In this document: positions 17,809 to 26,350 of the stretch, piece by piece | How positions within the stretch are numbered: the stretch's first letter is position 1 | Layout of the letters: each line of letters starts with the position of its first letter | Origin: Polaribacter sp. | Lineage (GTDB): Bacteria > Bacteroidota > Bacteroidia > Flavobacteriales > Flavobacteriaceae | Direction of reading: 5' to 3' | Assembly (NCBI GenBank): GCA_018663625.1 | Contig: JABJPX010000075.1 | Location: 44,841 to 108,840, forward strand | Length of the DNA stretch: 64,000 nucleotides | Position numbers and translations under genes: made by a program | The notes under the pieces: model-generated | What the model was told of the DNA's origin: nothing | The model's database searches: none | Seen by the model: only the letters and a program-made list of their open reading frames with translations

Positions 17809-18588
17809 ATGAAAGCGTCCATACTTCTATTTATTTCTATCTTCTTCGTAGCGACTCCTAATGCGGATGAATCTGTTTTTTGGGGACAAAACGGGCACCG
17901 AGCAACAGGTGAAATTGCAACTCAGCATTTGACAAAAAGAGCTAAAAGGAAGATTGATAAATTATTGAAAGGACAAAGTTTGGCCTTTGTTTCTACTTTT
18001 GCTGACGAAATTAAGTCAGATCGGAAATACCGTGAATTTTCTGCATGGCATTATGTAAATATGGGGATAGATGAAAGCTATGAAGCGGCAGAAAAAAATC
18101 CAAAAGGAGATTTGGTCACTGCTATTGCAAAGTGTGTTTCGGTTTTAAAAGACCCGAAGAGTAAAGAGGAAGACAAGGTGTTTTATTTGAAAATGTTGGT
18201 TCATTTTGTAGGAGACTTACATCAGCCAATGCATATAGGTCAGAAAGAAGATCGTGGAGGAAATCGAATAAAAGTAGAGTGGTTTGGACAAGGAACCAAC
18301 TTACATTCTGTTTGGGATACGAAAATGATAGAAGCTTGGAATATGAGTTATATAGAGTTGGCAAACAATGCCAAAGATCTTTCTAAAGCGCAATTGAAAG
18401 CCATCGAAAAAGGTTCGGTAGAAGATTGGGTGAACGAAGTACATGAAATTACTAAAGAACTCTACAGTTCAGTAAAAGAAGGAGAGAATCTACGGTATCG
18501 TTATTCTTACGATCATTTTGGTACTGTTAGAAATCAGTTACAGCGAGGTGGAATTCGTTTGGCTAAAATTTTAAATGACATTTATTAA
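17809..18588 (+). CDS. secreted S1/P1-type zinc-dependent nuclease
   Basis: A 259-residue S1/P1 nuclease, of the trinuclear-zinc phospholipase C/nuclease fold. After the signal peptide the mature N-terminus carries the family tryptophan (Trp25, FWGQNGHR). Zinc ligands visible in order are His30, Asp66 (FADEI), His81 (WHYVN), His132, Asp136, His138 and His142 (VHFVGDLHQPMH), and His166 with Asp170 (NLHSVWD). Such enzymes cut single-stranded DNA/RNA and 3'-nucleotides, probably for nutrient scavenging outside the cell. The gene stands alone with a strong terminator after it. Length is normal. Confidence 0.93.
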   Translation: MKASILLFISIFFVATPNADESVFWGQNGHRATGEIATQHLTKRAKRKIDKLLKGQSLAFVSTFADEIKSDRKYREFSAWHYVNMGIDESYEAAEKNPKGDLVTAIAKCVSVLKDPKSKEEDKVFYLKMLVHFVGDLHQPMHIGQKEDRGGNRIKVEWFGQGTNLHSVWDTKMIEAWNMSYIELANNAKDLSKAQLKAIEKGSVEDWVNEVHEITKELYSSVKEGENLRYRYSYDHFGTVRNQLQRGGIRLAKILNDIY

Positions 18589-18621
18589 TCAACAATTTAA
18601 AATAGAAGTTATATAAATCAG

Positions 18622-18656
18622 AAAAAGAGATTACTGAATCAGTAATCTCTTTTTTT
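18622..18656 (+). terminator. intrinsic terminator of the S1/P1 nuclease gene
   Basis: AGAGATTACTGA (18626-18637) pairs with TCAGTAATCTCT (18639-18650), flanked by A5 and T6 tracts. A clean Rho-independent hairpin usable in both directions, between convergent genes. Confidence 0.85.
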
Positions 18657-18700
18657 ATGGTTGTATTTTGTTTTCTTAGGATTTAAGAAATAACAATGAT

Positions 18701-19147
18701 TTATGCTGTCGCAGAGGCTTTCATTGATTTTCTATAGATAAAAGAATTGAAAATATTTCTTTTCCCAAAATTATTCATAGACTTTGCATTGACAAATTTC
18801 CCAAACAAAATTTTGCTTACACCAAAGTATTCATAAGAATTACCATCGGTAAAAGTAACTTCTAAAAGCATACTTTTATGATGCCAATCAGCTACTTGAA
18901 ATTCTGTAATTGTTTTTTTATAGGCTTCTAAATTTGCTTCTTTTGTTTCTGGAGCTATGCTTACTAAAAAGTGGTATCCATCTATAATTTGTGTACTTTT
19001 TATTTCAGCTTCGGCTTTTTGATCCTCTTCTAAAAACTTGTCAGGATGCCATTCTTTTACCAATCCTCTATAGGCTTTTTTTAATTCTTTCAAATCTATT
19101 GGACCTTCTACTTTAAAAAGTTTTTTATATTCTTTTATACGCTTCAT
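18701..19147 (-). CDS. J-domain plus KTSC-domain protein
   Basis: A 148-residue protein with two parts. Residues 1-70 form a J-domain (YKKLFKVEG...ELKKAYRGLVKEWHPDKF, with the essential HPD triad), as in DnaJ co-chaperones. Residues about 80-135 form a KTSC domain (MLLEVTFTDGNSYEYFGVSK then FVNAKSMNNFGKRNI), a small domain found in phage and RNA-metabolism proteins. It may recruit DnaK to a target recognised by KTSC; the target is unknown. The ATG at 19147 was chosen because the promoter TACTTTTG lies just upstream and an in-frame TTG at 19162 would leave almost no leader. Confidence 0.85.
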   Translation of the reverse strand: MKRIKEYKKLFKVEGPIDLKELKKAYRGLVKEWHPDKFLEEDQKAEAEIKSTQIIDGYHFLVSIAPETKEANLEAYKKTITEFQVADWHHKSMLLEVTFTDGNSYEYFGVSKILFGKFVNAKSMNNFGKRNIFNSFIYRKSMKASATA

Positions 19148-19170
19148 ATGTACTGTTTTCAAATTGCGTG

Positions 19171-19178
19171 CAAAAGTA
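19171..19178 (-). promoter_or_regulatory. -7 element for the J/KTSC gene
   Basis: On the minus strand TACTTTTG (TAnnTTTG) ends 23 bases before the ATG at 19147. This supports that start codon. Confidence 0.5.
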
Positions 19179-19260
19179 TTGATATTAAATTAATTAAACA
19201 GTAAAATATCAATTTAAGATACAATCAATTACTAATAATTTGCAACTTATTTTTTTGTCT

Positions 19261-19293
19261 AAAAAAAGACCACCTAATTAAAGGTGATCTTTC
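19261..19293 (-). terminator. terminator of the marR-fadNAE operon
   Basis: Minus-strand hairpin: GATCACCT pairs with AGGTGGTC (one T-G wobble) around a short AT loop, followed by a run of seven T. It lies about 50 bases after the fadE stop. Confidence 0.75.
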
Positions 19294-19344
19294 AAACAAT
19301 CAATACATCATAGACCTATAAACTTCTATGAAACTTTAAATATT

Positions 19345-21141
19345 TTAGAAGCAATATTTATTTGCTGCTTTTAATTTTTCGGCAATTTCATTACGCAACG
19401 CAATTACATTCGGGTAATTGGTGTATTTGGTAAATCGTTTTAATCCCATTAACATCATGCGTTGTTCATCGCCTTCTGCAAAAGAAATAATTCCTTCTTT
19501 ACCATTTTGTGTAACAATTTCTACGGCATTATATAAATACAATTTTGCCATAGCAATTTGTCCTTCTTGTGTGTCTTCACCAAAGCGTTTTGCATTCTTT
19601 TCTGCACGTAGTATGGTAGATTCTGCCATGTATACCTCGTTCAAAATATTAGCAGCGGCCATCAATAATTGTTGGTGTTGATCCAATTCTGTTCCAAATT
19701 TTTGGATAGCAGCTCCCGCAACCATTAAGAAAACTTTTTTTAATTTTCCAATCATTTCTTTTTCTTCCGCAAACAATTCAGAATAGTCTGGTGTGTCAAA
19801 AGAAGGAATGCCCATTAACTCATCTGCAACCGCGGTTGCTGGTCCTAATAAGTCTACATGTCCTTTCATTGCTTTTTTTATCAACATTCCTACAGAAAGC
19901 ATTTTGTTGATCTCATTGGTTCCTTCGTAAATACGAGAAATTCTTGAATCTCTCCAAGCAGCTTCCATTGGTGTTTCTTCAGAGAATCCCATTCCACCAA
20001 AAATTTGAATCCCTTCATCTGCACATGCTTGTACATCTTCGGAAACCGTCACTTTTAAAATAGAACATTCTATAGCGTATTCCTCAACTCCTTTTAATTC
20101 TGCTTCTTGGTGTGTGTTTCCACTTTCCAGACGCATTGCAATACGATCTTCAATATCTTTTGCTGCTCTATAACTTGCAGCTTCCCCCGCATAGGTGTTT
20201 GTTGCCATCTCAGCTAATTTTGCTTTGATAGCGCCAAAATCTGCAATAGGTGTTTTGAATTGTCTTCGTTCAGTGGCATATTTTAAAGCGGTTTCTGTAA
20301 CTCTTCTTTGAGAATCAATACAGGCTGCTGCCAATTTAATACGACCAACGTTCAATGCATTTACAGCGATTTTAAATCCACCTCCACGCACAGATAACAT
20401 ATTTTCTGCTGGGACTTCGGTGTCACTAAAAAATACCTGTCGAGTAGAACTTGCACGAATTCCTAATTTGTGTTCTTCTTCTCCTAAGGTAATTCCGTTT
20501 GGGTTTGCAGGATCATATTCAACAATAAAACCTGTAATGTTTTTATCATCTTCAATACGAGCAAAAACAATCATCATATTACAGAACCCTGCATTAGAAA
20601 TCCACATTTTTTGACCGTTTATTTTGTATGATTTTCCATCCGCAGAAAGTTCAGCAGTTGTCTTACCAGAGTTTGCATCCGATCCAGCTCCTGGCTCAGT
20701 CAAACAATAGGCACCCATCCACTCACCAGTTGCTAATTTCGTAACATATTTTTGCTTTTGTTCTTCGGTACCATATAAAGTAATTGGCATAGTACCAATT
20801 CCAGTATGCGCACCAAAAGCAGTACTTAAAGATCCATTTCCACTTGAAATGTATTCACAAGTAAGCATTGTAGAAACAAAGCCCATGCCCATTCCTCCAT
20901 AGGCTTCTGGAACAGCAACCCCTAAGAAACCAAGTTCTCCAGCTTTTTTCATTACTTCTTCAGTAAGCTTGTAGTCTTTTGCTTCAAAACGATCTCTGTG
21001 CGCAATAATCTCTCTTTCGTTAAATTCTTTAACGGCTTCTTTCATCATTATTTGCTCTTCAGAAAAATCTTCTGGAGTAAATATATCCTCACATTTTGTT
21101 TCTTTTACAAGAAATTGACCACCTCTTAATAACTCTGCCAT
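19345..21141 (-). CDS. fadE: acyl-CoA dehydrogenase (long-chain type)
   Basis: A 598-residue FAD-dependent acyl-CoA dehydrogenase, which introduces the trans-2 double bond in the first step of beta-oxidation. Length and a C-terminal extension of about 170 residues place it with the VLCAD/ACAD9-like and Bacillus FadE class rather than the 380-residue short enzymes. Visible motifs are the flavin/substrate loop YCLTEPGAGSDA (145-156), WISNAG, the RRQFK helix and the catalytic glutamate near residue 406 in RIYEGTNEI. Last gene of the operon; 25 bases separate it from fadA. Electron-transfer flavoprotein genes are not in the window. Confidence 0.94.
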   Translation of the reverse strand: MAELLRGGQFLVKETKCEDIFTPEDFSEEQIMMKEAVKEFNEREIIAHRDRFEAKDYKLTEEVMKKAGELGFLGVAVPEAYGGMGMGFVSTMLTCEYISSGNGSLSTAFGAHTGIGTMPITLYGTEEQKQKYVTKLATGEWMGAYCLTEPGAGSDANSGKTTAELSADGKSYKINGQKMWISNAGFCNMMIVFARIEDDKNITGFIVEYDPANPNGITLGEEEHKLGIRASSTRQVFFSDTEVPAENMLSVRGGGFKIAVNALNVGRIKLAAACIDSQRRVTETALKYATERRQFKTPIADFGAIKAKLAEMATNTYAGEAASYRAAKDIEDRIAMRLESGNTHQEAELKGVEEYAIECSILKVTVSEDVQACADEGIQIFGGMGFSEETPMEAAWRDSRISRIYEGTNEINKMLSVGMLIKKAMKGHVDLLGPATAVADELMGIPSFDTPDYSELFAEEKEMIGKLKKVFLMVAGAAIQKFGTELDQHQQLLMAAANILNEVYMAESTILRAEKNAKRFGEDTQEGQIAMAKLYLYNAVEIVTQNGKEGIISFAEGDEQRMMLMGLKRFTKYTNYPNVIALRNEIAEKLKAANKYCF

Positions 21142-21166
21142 TTTATTTTTTTTTAATCTTTATTTA

Positions 21167-22357
21167 TTAATTTAAGAATTCAAATACACCTGCTGCACCT
21201 TGTCCAGTTCCAACACACATGGTGACCATTCCATATTTTCCTTTCATGTCTCTTTTACGCATTTCATCAAACAACTGTACCGATAATTTTGCACCTGTAC
21301 ATCCTAATGGATGCCCTAGTGCTATGGCTCCACCATTTACGTTTACGATGTCTTGGTTTAAATCCAATTCACGCATCACAGCTAATGATTGAGATGCAAA
21401 TGCTTCATTCAATTCAATTAAATCGATGTCATTTTGTTGCAATCCAGCTTGTCTTAAAACTTTTGGAATTGCAGCTACAGGACCAATTCCCATAATTCTT
21501 GGTTCAACACCTGCTGCAGCATAGTTGACCATTCTTGCAATCGGTTCGATGTTTAATTCCTTTACCATTTCTTCACTCATGACCATTACAAAAGCTGCAC
21601 CGTCACTCATTTGAGACGAATTTCCTGCGGTAACACTACCACCTGCAGCAAATACTGGGCGCAATTTGTTTAAAACTGCGGTAGAAGTTCCTTTTCTAGG
21701 CCCTTCATCTTTGGTTACGGTATATTTTCGGGTTGCTTTTTTACCATTGTCATCCAAATAGGTTTCTTCAACTTCGATGGGTGCAATTTGATCTTGAAAA
21801 CGATTTTCTGCTTGTGCTCTTAAAGCTTTCATGTGCGAGTTAAAAGCAAATTCATCTTGATCTTCTCGAGATACTTTGAATTGGTTGGCAACTGCTTCTG
21901 CTGTGTTTCCCATTCCCCAATAATAATCTGCGTGACCTGCATGAATGGTGTTGTAGTTCAATTCTGGTTTAAATCCAGTCATGGGTACCGAGCTCATGCT
22001 TTCTGCTCCACCAGCAATGATACAATCTGCCATTCCTGCTTGAATTTTTGCAGCTGCCATTCCAATGGTCTCAATTCCTGAAGAACAAAAACGATTTACG
22101 GTAACTCCTGGAACATCCACAGAATCCAATCCGATTAATGAAATAAAACGTGCCATGTTTAAACCTTGAGCACCCTCAGGCATTGCATTACCAACAATAA
22201 CATCATCAATTCGTTTTACGTCTAAATTTGGCAATTCTTTCATCATATGTTGGATGGTTTCTGCACCCAATTCGTCTGCACGTTTAAAACGGAAAACACC
22301 TTTTGGCGCTTTACCAACTGCAGTTCTATATGCTTTTACTATATATGCTGTTTTCAT
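21167..22357 (-). CDS. fadA: acetyl-CoA C-acyltransferase (3-ketoacyl-CoA thiolase)
   Basis: A 396-residue degradative thiolase cleaving 3-ketoacyl-CoA with CoA. The nucleophile is Cys91 (NRFCSSGIE), the general base residues are His349 (LGHPLGCTGA) and Cys381 (CVGTGQGA). The GNAMPEGAQGLNMAR and NEAFA motifs are family-typical. It lies 4 bases after fadN and before fadE, in the same gene order as the Bacillus subtilis fadN-fadA-fadE operon. It probably works with FadN as a trifunctional-like complex. Confidence 0.95.
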   Translation of the reverse strand: MKTAYIVKAYRTAVGKAPKGVFRFKRADELGAETIQHMMKELPNLDVKRIDDVIVGNAMPEGAQGLNMARFISLIGLDSVDVPGVTVNRFCSSGIETIGMAAAKIQAGMADCIIAGGAESMSSVPMTGFKPELNYNTIHAGHADYYWGMGNTAEAVANQFKVSREDQDEFAFNSHMKALRAQAENRFQDQIAPIEVEETYLDDNGKKATRKYTVTKDEGPRKGTSTAVLNKLRPVFAAGGSVTAGNSSQMSDGAAFVMVMSEEMVKELNIEPIARMVNYAAAGVEPRIMGIGPVAAIPKVLRQAGLQQNDIDLIELNEAFASQSLAVMRELDLNQDIVNVNGGAIALGHPLGCTGAKLSVQLFDEMRKRDMKGKYGMVTMCVGTGQGAAGVFEFLN

Positions 22358-22361
22358 AATT

Positions 22362-24767
22362 TTAGTTTCTTAATGGTTTCCCAGTTTTTAACATGTGTTG
22401 AATACGTTCTAAGGTCTTTCTTTCAGTACAAAGCGATAAAAAGGCTTCTCTTTCAAGATCCAATAGGTATTGTTCGCTTACGAGTGTAGGCTCTGATAAA
22501 TCTCCACCTGCCATTACATTTGCTAATTTGTTTGCAATTTTTTGATCGTGTGCAGAAATGTATTTGGAGTGTTCCATAGAATCGGTTCCTACTAAGAACA
22601 TTCCCAAGGCTTGTTTTCCTAACACCTTTACATCTTTTCGAGTAACTGGTTGCGTATACCCACTTTCTGCCATCAATTTTGCGTGTGCTTTAGCCGTTGC
22701 AATTTGTCTTTCTTTATTGACAACAACAATGTCTTTCCCTTTTTGAAGTAATCCTAAGTCGAAGGCTTCATAGGCAGAAGTAGATACTTTTGCCATCCCT
22801 ATGGTTAAGAAATTTTCTTGTAAAAGATTGAGCTCAACATCTCCTTTTTGAAAGGCGTCGGATGCTCTTAAAGCCATTTCTTTAGAACCACCACCACCTG
22901 GAATAACACCTACACCAAATTCAACCAATCCCATATAGGTTTCTGCTGCTGCAACTACTTTGTCTGCATGTAATGAAATTTCACAACCACCCCCTAAAGC
23001 CATTCCATGAGGAGCAGAAATTGTTGGGATCGATGAATAACGCATGCGCATCATAGAGTCTTGGAAGTATTTAATCGCCATGTTTAGCTCATCATATTCC
23101 TGTTCTGCAGCCATCATAAAGATCATTCCGATATTGGCACCTACAGAAAAGTTGGGGGCCTGATTTCCAACAACCAATCCTTGAAAGTCTTTTTCGGCAA
23201 TATCAATCGCTCTGTTCAGTCCTGTTAAAACATCACCACCAATAGTGTTCATTTTAGAACGGAATTCTAAGTTTAAAATTCCATCTCCAATGTCTTGTAG
23301 AGAAACTCCTGAGTTTTTGAAGACTTCAGTCGATTTTCTAATATTGTCTAAAATGATAAAGGAATCTTGTCCTGGTTTTTTTACCTGTGCTTTTGCAGGA
23401 ATGTCATAATAATAAGTTGCACCCTCTTTTACAGTGTAAAAAGAAGTTTCTCCTTTTTCTAACATTTCGGTAACCCATGCAGCAGGTTCTTTACCTTCTG
23501 CTTTCATGAGTTCGACTCCAGCAGCAACACCGATTTCATTCCAAATTTGAAATGGTCCGTGTTCCCAACCAAATCCGGCTCTTAAACCGTCATCAATTCT
23601 ATAAATTTCATCTGAAATTTCGGGCACTCTGTTTTGTACGTATGCAAATAAGGCCGACAAGCATTTTCTATAAAATTCTCCTGCTCTGTCTTTTCCTTTG
23701 ACCAATACTTTAAAACGATCGCCTACATTATCTATTGTTTTCGTTAATTCTAACGTTGCAAATGATGCGCGTTTTTTAGAACGGTATTCTAAGGTGTTCA
23801 AGTCTAATGATAAAATTTCTTTTTTACCATCTGCATTTACAGATTTTTTATAGAATCCTTGTTTTGTTTTACTTCCCAACCATTTGTTCTCCATCATTTG
23901 ATTTACAAATGCAGGGATTTCAAACTGAGCTCTCATTTCGTCTTCAGGACAGTTGTCTTTTACACCGTTTGCAGTATGCACTAAGGTGTCTAATCCAACA
24001 ACATCAATAGTTCTGAAAGTAGCCGATTTTGGACGACCAATAACTGGACCTGTTAACTTGTCTACTTCTTCAATCGTTAAGCCCATTTCTTTTACAATAT
24101 GAAATAAATTCATAATGCTAAAAATCCCTATTCTGTTTCCAATAAAGGCTGGAGTGTCTTTTGCTAAAACCGAAGTTTTTCCTAAGAACTTATCACCATA
24201 CATCATTAAGAAATCGGTTACTGCCTGATCACAGTTCGGTCCTGGAACAACCTCAAATAACTTTAAATATCTTGGAGGATTAAAAAAGTGAGTTACTGCA
24301 AAGTGTTTTTGAAAGTCTTCACTACGTCCTTCATTCATAAATTTGATTGGAATTCCAGAAGTGTTTGATGTAATCAATGTTCCTGCTGTTCTATGTTTTT
24401 CAATTTTCTCGAAAACCATCTTTTTGATATCCAATCGCTCTACTACAACTTCCATTATCCAGTCTACATCCTTAATTAAATGCAAATCATCATCAATATT
24501 ACCAGTTGTTATTCTGCTGGCAAACTTCTGATTGTAAATTGGTGAGGGTTTAGACTTTAAAGACGTTCTTAAAGCGTCATTTACTAAACGATTACGAACA
24601 ACTTTACTTTCTAATGTGAGTCCTTTTGCTTTTTCTTTGTCATTTAGTTCTCTTGGTACAATGTCCAATAAAAGAACTTCAACGCCAATGTTGGCAAAAT
24701 GACATGCAATTCCGCTTCCCATAATTCCAGAACCGATGATTGCTACTTTTTTAATTCTTCTTGTCAT
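22362..24767 (-). CDS. fadN: 3-hydroxyacyl-CoA dehydrogenase / enoyl-CoA hydratase bifunctional protein (FadN type)
   Basis: An 801-residue bifunctional enzyme with the dehydrogenase first: the NAD-binding GSGIMGSG motif is at about residues 12-19, followed by the HAD C-terminal domains (THFFNPP, VIGRPKSATFRTIDVVG). The enoyl-CoA hydratase/isomerase domain follows (NFSVGANIGM, GMALGGGCEISLHAD, PGGGGSKEMALR). The dehydrogenase-first order is that of FadN and opposite to E. coli FadB. It performs the hydration and oxidation steps of beta-oxidation. It starts 16 bases after the marR stop. Confidence 0.94.
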   Translation of the reverse strand: MTRRIKKVAIIGSGIMGSGIACHFANIGVEVLLLDIVPRELNDKEKAKGLTLESKVVRNRLVNDALRTSLKSKPSPIYNQKFASRITTGNIDDDLHLIKDVDWIMEVVVERLDIKKMVFEKIEKHRTAGTLITSNTSGIPIKFMNEGRSEDFQKHFAVTHFFNPPRYLKLFEVVPGPNCDQAVTDFLMMYGDKFLGKTSVLAKDTPAFIGNRIGIFSIMNLFHIVKEMGLTIEEVDKLTGPVIGRPKSATFRTIDVVGLDTLVHTANGVKDNCPEDEMRAQFEIPAFVNQMMENKWLGSKTKQGFYKKSVNADGKKEILSLDLNTLEYRSKKRASFATLELTKTIDNVGDRFKVLVKGKDRAGEFYRKCLSALFAYVQNRVPEISDEIYRIDDGLRAGFGWEHGPFQIWNEIGVAAGVELMKAEGKEPAAWVTEMLEKGETSFYTVKEGATYYYDIPAKAQVKKPGQDSFIILDNIRKSTEVFKNSGVSLQDIGDGILNLEFRSKMNTIGGDVLTGLNRAIDIAEKDFQGLVVGNQAPNFSVGANIGMIFMMAAEQEYDELNMAIKYFQDSMMRMRYSSIPTISAPHGMALGGGCEISLHADKVVAAAETYMGLVEFGVGVIPGGGGSKEMALRASDAFQKGDVELNLLQENFLTIGMAKVSTSAYEAFDLGLLQKGKDIVVVNKERQIATAKAHAKLMAESGYTQPVTRKDVKVLGKQALGMFLVGTDSMEHSKYISAHDQKIANKLANVMAGGDLSEPTLVSEQYLLDLEREAFLSLCTERKTLERIQHMLKTGKPLRN

Positions 24768-24783
24768 TTGTTTGTAGTTTTAT

Positions 24784-25242
24784 TTAAATAGATTTTAATT
24801 GAAGGTCTTCAAAGACGTTCTTATTTGCTATTAATTTATTTATTGTGGAGGTCACTTTAAAGAAGTTTTCTAACTCTTCCTCCGTAATGTGTTCTTTTAC
24901 TTTATTATTAAACTGGTATACGTGGCCTTTAGAAATCGAACGCATTTCTTTTCCATAGGGGGTTAGTTTTATAATGACGCTTCTACCATCATCTGGATTT
25001 TTCTCTCGAGCAATGGCTCCTTTGTCTTCCATGTTCTTTAATATACGCGATAGGCTCGTTGGTTCCATTCCCATTAGTGGACCCAATGCTGTAGATGGGG
25101 TTCCTTTTTCAGCATCTATGTTTAAAAGAACAAATGCTGTAGACATGGTACTTTCATGTTTAACGGCTTGCTCATTGTACATCTTAGCAACTGCTTGCCA
25201 AGTGGCTCTTAACTCATGATCTATTGACTTCTGTTTCTTCAT
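24784..25242 (-). CDS. MarR-family regulator of the fad operon
   Basis: A 153-residue winged-helix MarR-family regulator. Recognisable parts are the dimerisation helix at the start (HELRATWQAVAKMYNEQA), the recognition region TALGPLMGMEPTSLSRILKN, the wing KGAIAREKNPDDGRSVIIKL with the conserved DxR, and C-terminal dimerisation helices. The ATG at 25242 is the family-consistent start. Upstream in-frame codons run into the promoter and operator sequence. As first gene of marR-fadN-fadA-fadE it is probably an autoregulated repressor relieved by a fatty-acid-derived ligand; the ligand is inferred. Confidence 0.9.
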   Translation of the reverse strand: MKKQKSIDHELRATWQAVAKMYNEQAVKHESTMSTAFVLLNIDAEKGTPSTALGPLMGMEPTSLSRILKNMEDKGAIAREKNPDDGRSVIIKLTPYGKEMRSISKGHVYQFNNKVKEHITEEELENFFKVTSTINKLIANKNVFEDLQLKSI

Positions 25243-25257
25243 TGGTCCAAAGATATA

Positions 25258-25265
25258 CAAATTTA
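25258..25265 (-). promoter_or_regulatory. -7 element of the marR-fadNAE promoter
   Basis: Minus-strand TAAATTTG is an exact TAnnTTTG match ending 15 bases before the marR ATG. The first operator copy (25266-25284) occupies the spacer between this element and where the -33 box should be. Confidence 0.6.
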
Positions 25266-25313
25266 TTATGCATGCATAGTAAATTATAAAAAAGTTATGC
25301 ATGCATAGTAAAT
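25266..25313. promoter_or_regulatory. two identical 19-bp operator copies for the MarR regulator
   Basis: TTATGCATGCATAGTAAAT occurs at 25266-25284 and again at 25295-25313, 29 bp apart. Each contains the 12-bp perfect palindrome TATGCATGCATA. The position directly behind the -7 element of marR, and the duplicated symmetric form, are what one expects for MarR dimers. The divergent ABC-exporter promoter begins about 60 bp further on. Confidence 0.75.
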
Positions 25314-25372
25314 ATATTTTTTTAACCTGTAACAATAGAGGGATATATGGGTCTTATTCGTTGTAAAAAATG

Positions 25373-25380
25373 TAGTTTTG
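25373..25380 (+). promoter_or_regulatory. -7 element for the ABC-exporter operon
   Basis: TAGTTTTG matches TAnnTTTG, 39 bases before the ATG at 25420. It contains the in-frame TTG at 25378, so translation cannot begin there if this is the promoter. Confidence 0.5.
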
Positions 25381-25419
25381 TATGGAAAATATGTTTTTGA
25401 AAAATCAAATGAAAAAAGA

Positions 25420-26349
25420 ATGGATAACTTGTTAGAAATAAAAAATGTAGTAAAAACCTATGGGGATTTTACCGCATTAAATAACGTTTCACTGACCATA
25501 CCCAAAGGAAGTGTCTTTGGTTTATTGGGTCCAAACGGAGCTGGAAAAACCTCATTAATTAGAATTATCAATCAGATCACTATGCAAGATGCAGGTGATG
25601 TTTATTTTGATGGAAAATTATTAGCACCAAATGACGTAGAACACATTGGTTATATGCCAGAAGAACGCGGTTTGTATAAGAGCATGAAGGTAGGAGAGCA
25701 AGCGTTGTATTTAGCACAATTGAAAGGGTTGAGCAAATCGGAAGCAAAAAAACGATTGAAATATTGGTTTGATAAATTTGATATTTCTGCTTGGTGGGAT
25801 AAGAAAATAGAAGAGCTTTCTAAAGGAATGGCGCAAAAAGTTCAATTTATAGTGACTGTAATGCACAAGCCAAAGTTGTTGATTTTTGATGAACCTTTCT
25901 CTGGTTTTGATCCTATAAACGCACAGTTAATTGCAAAAGAAATCTTGCAATTGAGAGATGAAGGCGCTACCATTATTTTTTCTACACATCGAATGGAGTC
26001 GGTAGAAGAAATGTGTGATTATATTGCCTTAATATATCAATCGAATAAAATTTTAGAAGGGAAACTAGATGACATAAAGCGCGCTTTTCGCACCAATACA
26101 TTTCAAGTAGGTGTAGCGACTTCAAATCCTAAAGAGGTAGAAGCGAGATTGAGACAATTGTATACAGTTTCTCCCGCAGATTTTAGAATTATAAATGAAG
26201 GGTTGAAATTAAACATCACTTTAAAAGAAGGAGAAAATCCAAATGACTTATTATCCTTTTTAACCTCACAAGGGCAAGTACAACATTTTGTAGAATTGGT
26301 TCCTGACGCGAATGAAATATTTATGCAGGCTGTAAATAAAAATAGTTAA
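25420..26349 (+). CDS. ABC transporter ATP-binding protein (NatA-like)
   Basis: A 309-residue ABC ATPase. Walker A GPNGAGKT is at residues 37-44, the signature LSKGM at 133-137, Walker B LLIFDE at 153-158 and the switch His at 190 (STHRMES). The C-terminal 90 residues resemble DUF4162, common in NatA/YhaQ-type exporters. With the permease that starts one base after its stop, it forms a putative exporter of unknown substrate (NatAB-like Na+ or drug exporters are the closest named group). The ATG at 25420 begins directly at the domain and follows a promoter element. Confidence 0.92.
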   Translation: MDNLLEIKNVVKTYGDFTALNNVSLTIPKGSVFGLLGPNGAGKTSLIRIINQITMQDAGDVYFDGKLLAPNDVEHIGYMPEERGLYKSMKVGEQALYLAQLKGLSKSEAKKRLKYWFDKFDISAWWDKKIEELSKGMAQKVQFIVTVMHKPKLLIFDEPFSGFDPINAQLIAKEILQLRDEGATIIFSTHRMESVEEMCDYIALIYQSNKILEGKLDDIKRAFRTNTFQVGVATSNPKEVEARLRQLYTVSPADFRIINEGLKLNITLKEGENPNDLLSFLTSQGQVQHFVELVPDANEIFMQAVNKNS

Positions 26350-26350
26350 G

